From: an uncultured Prevotella sp.
GTDB taxonomy: Bacteria > Bacteroidota > Bacteroidia > Bacteroidales > Bacteroidaceae
DNA: 34,400 nucleotides
NCBI GenBank assembly: GCA_946404405.1
Contig: CAMJDL010000036.1
Coordinates: forward strand, 1-34,400
Direction of reading: 5' to 3'
The position numbers were made by a program, and so were the translations under genes. A model generated the notes under the pieces. That model was given only the letters and a program-made list of their open reading frames with translations. It searched no databases and was not told the origin of the DNA. Shown here piece by piece: positions 32,075 through 34,400 of this stretch (positions within the stretch are counted from its first letter, which is position 1; each line of letters begins with the position of its first letter).

Positions 32075-33343
32075 ATGACAAGTATTGAACTGGATATGAT
32101 ACAAACAGCCGGCATTGGTGGCTTAGCCCTCATCGTTGGTATGGTATTAACGCGAAAGGTTGCTTTCTTGCAGAAATTCTGTGTGCCGTCGCCAGTAAGT
32201 GGTGGTATCATCTTTTCATTGATTACCTTGGTACTCTATGGTTGGTTCCATGTTGAGGTGTCGTTCGATGGTACATTGAAGGATGTCTTTATGCTGGCAT
32301 TCTTTACCAGTGTTGGTTTCCAAAGTGACCTGAAAGTCATCAAGCAAGGTGGTAAACTTTTGGTTGTCATGCTGGCCCTGTTGGTCGTCATTATTGCTAT
32401 ACAGAATTTAATGCCAATGGGAATTACCCGACTTATGGGTGTTGACCCTTTGATTGGTATGGCTGTTGGTAGCATATCAATGACAGGCGGACACGGTACG
32501 GCAGGCGGATTTGCAAGTGTTCTCGAAGGCATGGGGCTGCATGGCGCTGGAACAATCGGCATGGCAGCTGCTACCTTTGGTCTGATTGCAGGTTCTATGA
32601 TAGGCGGTCCATTGGCAGAGAAGATTGTTCGCACGAAACTGACGCATGAACAGATGCAACCACAAGACGAGGAGATTGACCCTGCAATGGCTGGTATCGA
32701 GAGTGACGAGGCATCACCTACAGGTCGTACAAAACGTCTCAGTACGAACGAGCAGGAGTTCCAGCAGTATGCGAAGGCTACTTATTGCATTATCTTGGTT
32801 ATGGGTGGTGGCACCATATTGAGCTGGTTGCTTGCAAAGACGGGTGTCACGTTCCCAACCTATTTTGGAGCCCTGATCTTAGCTGCCATCGTTCGTAATA
32901 CCTTAGGATTTGTCAGTTACAAAGAGGATGGGAAAAAGGTAAGAGCTGATAAGTTACTTGATATGGAGCGAATTATCAGTGTAGGTAATATCTGCCTATC
33001 TATGTTCCTCGGCATGGCCATGATATCCCTTAAACTTTGGGAACTTCAAAACTTAGCCCTTCCGTTAATAGTCATCTTGGTGTCTCAGGTCCTGATGATG
33101 GCATTATTTGCATACATGGTAGCATTCCCCCTGTTAGGTCGCGATTATGATGCTGCCGTCCTGTGTGCAGGCATCTGTGGCTTCGGCCTTGGTGCAACGC
33201 CCAATGCGATGGCCAACATGAGTGCCGTCTGCTATAAATACCGTTATACCGTCAAGCCCTTCCTCATTGTTCCTATCATTGGTGCCATGTTCGCTGACTT
33301 GATCAATACAGGAATCATTACCCTCTTCCTGAATCTTTTGTAG
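32075..33343 (+). CDS. gltS: Sodium/glutamate symporter, 422 aa
   Basis: Inner-membrane Na+-dependent glutamate importer. Hydrophobic throughout, with ten or more helices, and the family motifs FCVPSPVSGGIIFSL, FFTSVGFQSDLKVIKQGG, SISMTGGHGTAGGFASVLE and GFGLGATPNAMANMSAV, the last two being the re-entrant-loop signatures. A hydrophilic loop (about residues 190-230) separates the halves. The start is placed at 32075, 19 nt after the barrel gene stop; an earlier in-frame ATG lies within that gene. A strong bidirectional terminator follows at 33355-33388. Co-transcription with an outer-membrane barrel gene is unusual for gltS. Confidence 0.96.
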   Translation: MTSIELDMIQTAGIGGLALIVGMVLTRKVAFLQKFCVPSPVSGGIIFSLITLVLYGWFHVEVSFDGTLKDVFMLAFFTSVGFQSDLKVIKQGGKLLVVMLALLVVIIAIQNLMPMGITRLMGVDPLIGMAVGSISMTGGHGTAGGFASVLEGMGLHGAGTIGMAAATFGLIAGSMIGGPLAEKIVRTKLTHEQMQPQDEEIDPAMAGIESDEASPTGRTKRLSTNEQEFQQYAKATYCIILVMGGGTILSWLLAKTGVTFPTYFGALILAAIVRNTLGFVSYKEDGKKVRADKLLDMERIISVGNICLSMFLGMAMISLKLWELQNLALPLIVILVSQVLMMALFAYMVAFPLLGRDYDAAVLCAGICGFGLGATPNAMANMSAVCYKYRYTVKPFLIVPIIGAMFADLINTGIITLFLNLL

Positions 33344-33354
33344 CGATAAAAAAA

Positions 33355-33388
33355 TCGTGCAGACCACTATTGGCCTGCACGACTTTTT
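33355..33388. terminator. Bidirectional terminator after gltS
   Basis: TCGTGCAG (33355-33362) pairs perfectly with CTGCACGA (33375-33382). CTTTTTAT follows on the plus strand, and seven Ts follow on the minus strand, so it ends gltS and can also stop minus-strand transcripts. Confidence 0.85.
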
Positions 33389-33514
33389 ATATAATATCAG
33401 ATTCTTACTTGACCTCCTCGAATTAGACATTCATTGATTTACAACTACTTGCGTGAGCTTGGCGTTTCAATGTTGCAAAATGCATCCTTGTAGCAAACAT
33501 CTAATAACCAGTGG
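33355..33514 (-). ncRNA. Candidate small RNA, about 155 nt
   Basis: A minus-strand TACCTTTG -7 box (33515-33522) is followed, about 125 nt later, by a terminator with a strong minus-strand T tract (33355-33382). The only frame between them is about 25 codons (MFATRMHFATLKRQAHASSC...), unrecognised. Either a small RNA, or the remnant of a short gene. Confidence 0.3.
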
Positions 33515-33522
33515 CAAAGGTA
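33515..33522 (-). promoter_or_regulatory. Orphan minus-strand -7 element
   Basis: The reverse strand reads TACCTTTG, a perfect TAnnTTTG element. No recognisable gene follows before the terminator at 33355-33382. Confidence 0.4.
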
Positions 33523-33649
33523 CGATTTTCTATCGAAACAGCCATAAGAAAATCATAAAAAAGCATAGGGTAATGCCATTTTTAACACATCTTGGGGATA
33601 TACTTGAGACGCTTCTTGGTTTCAAATGTGTAATATCTCCTTTCTTCTC

Positions 33650-33724
33650 TTGTGACCTTTTGTTCTGAGGTTGTAACCTTTTGGTCAGAACTTGCAACCT
33701 TTTCATCAGAGGTTGCAACCTTTG
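33650..33724. repeat. 21-bp tandem repeat, about 3.5 copies
   Basis: Units 33650-33670, 33671-33691 and 33692-33712 plus a partial copy from 33713 share TTG(C/T)(A/G)ACCTTTT followed by a variable stretch. The spacing is exactly 21 bp. This repeat, the terminator and the small RNA candidate account for the 428-bp gap 33344-33771; I see no gene in 33523-33649. Confidence 0.8.
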
Positions 33725-33771
33725 TCTATTGATTTTTTATCTTTAATTCTTCTTTCGTTATATTTCGTTGC

Positions 33772-34400
33772 TCATATTTCGTCATTAGATGCAGATTGCT
33801 TCACCTCATCAATCTCTTTGATTAATTGTTCTGTCGTTGGTAGATACAGTTGGTACTTGCTGGCTAATATCGTGGAATTATCTTCGGGCAGAGCCATCTT
33901 TACCACGGTATCGTTTTTGTCTGAGCAAAGAAGAATGCCGATGGTCGGATTCTCGTCTTCCTGTTTTTCGCAACGATCATAATAATTCACGTACATCTGC
34001 AATTGTCCCAAGTCCTGATGTGTCAGTTTACCAGTCTTCAACTCTACCACGACGAAGCAGCGAAGCAAACGGTTATAGAACACCAAGTCTGCAAAGAACT
34101 CGTCATCTTCAAGAAGTATGCGTTTCTGTCTGGCTACGAATGAGAAGCCTTTTCCCATTTCAAGCAAGAACTCGGCGATATGCGAGATGATGGCACTCTC
34201 CAAATCCTTCTCGTAGTATGCCGCCTTTCGTTCCAATCCCAAGAACTCTAACACCATAGGATCTTTGATTACTTCCGTGGGAGATTCTGGAATTCTCTGA
34301 TTACGGGCCACAGCTAGGATTTTTTCTTTTTCATTGCTGAGCAAAAGCCGTTCGTACAGCATAGAATTGATTTGTCGCTCCGTCTCTCTGGCTGTCCATC
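33772..34400 (-). CDS. DUF1016/YhcG-family PDDEXK nuclease (3' part, 5' end outside window)
   Basis: The reverse-strand frame is open from the window edge; its first residues WTARETERQINSMLYERL are the conserved linker between the DUF1016 N-terminal domain and the nuclease domain, so an internal ATG at 34362 is not the true start. The nuclease core is ADLVFYNRLLRCFVVVELK, with the Asp and ELK of PDDEXK, then LGQLQMYVNYYD and NPTIGILLCSDKND, all family hallmarks. Proteins of this type are often found beside restriction-modification genes, but no partner is visible. The C-terminus (EIDEVKQSASNDEI) is intact. A 21-bp tandem repeat lies just downstream of its stop. Confidence 0.93.
   Translation of the reverse strand, partial: WTARETERQINSMLYERLLLSNEKEKILAVARNQRIPESPTEVIKDPMVLEFLGLERKAAYYEKDLESAIISHIAEFLLEMGKGFSFVARQKRILLEDDEFFADLVFYNRLLRCFVVVELKTGKLTHQDLGQLQMYVNYYDRCEKQEDENPTIGILLCSDKNDTVVKMALPEDNSTILASKYQLYLPTTEQLIKEIDEVKQSASNDEI

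Noticed and set aside
33650..33724. CRISPR array
   Set aside because: The 21-bp units are tandem without spacers, and no cas genes are present.

Overview
The window reads as chromosomal DNA of a Bacteroidales bacterium, most likely Prevotellaceae (Prevotella/Segatella group). The grounds are recurrent TAnnTTTG (-7 type) promoters, few Shine-Dalgarno sites, a BlaI plus BlaR1-like/TonB pair, an M56-TonB fusion, Bacteroidales-type FtsX permeases, and families typical of the group (DUF6078, DUF4380, DUF6055, DUF2975). This placement is an inference from gene content; no rRNA or tRNA is present.

Layout. 1-5243 (minus): tripartite efflux operon, TolC -> HlyD/MacA adaptor -> two FtsX-type permeases, the last cut by the window edge. 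5382-6775 (plus): divergent two-component pair, a receiver-Fis HTH regulator without AAA+ domain and a histidine kinase, closed by a strong terminator. 6933-8901 (minus): BlaI-type repressor and M56/TonB sensor peptidase. 9149-10875: a secreted protein of unknown function convergent with alanine dehydrogenase. 10876-15092: an accessory-looking stretch with a DUF6078 gene, a lone VapE ATPase between two 99-bp inverted repeats, a cluster of small palindromes, a lipoprotein and a small secreted protein. 15214-20428 (minus): secreted carboxylesterase, zinc-ribbon membrane protein, large TlpA-type thioredoxin protein, a previously hidden 32-aa deletion copy of the zinc-ribbon gene, an XRE regulator and a DUF2975 membrane protein. 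20541-24783 (minus): DUF6055 zincin-like protein and alaS. 24894-33343: rmuC, DUF4380, a lipoprotein, a Cof-type HAD phosphatase, a broken glycerate kinase, then an outer-membrane barrel protein with gltS. 33772-34400 (minus): 3' part of a DUF1016/YhcG PDDEXK nuclease gene.

How parts fit. The efflux operon and two-component pair share a 138-bp divergent promoter region with repeated TTAGACAG sites, so the pair probably controls efflux. BlaI and the M56 protein form a sensor/repressor unit. The XRE regulator, DUF2975 protein, zinc-ribbon gene and TlpA-type gene look like one operon with palindromic operators in front.

The most unusual content is repeat biology. (1) vapE is bracketed by a 99-bp inverted repeat at about 88% identity by eye. 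(2) Seven-base tandem repeats (GTGAAAA, GTGTAGA, GTTGAGA and relatives) recur between divergent promoters, across the blaI/M56 junction, and inside tolC as two opposed 35-nt arrays around a 35-nt spacer. (3) A 72-nt imperfect palindrome sits in frame within the glycerate kinase remnant. (4) 22-bp and 21-bp tandem repeats lie upstream of the barrel gene and downstream of the DUF1016 gene. No CRISPR array, tRNA, rRNA, transposase or integrase was seen. I cannot run database searches, so novelty claims are provisional.
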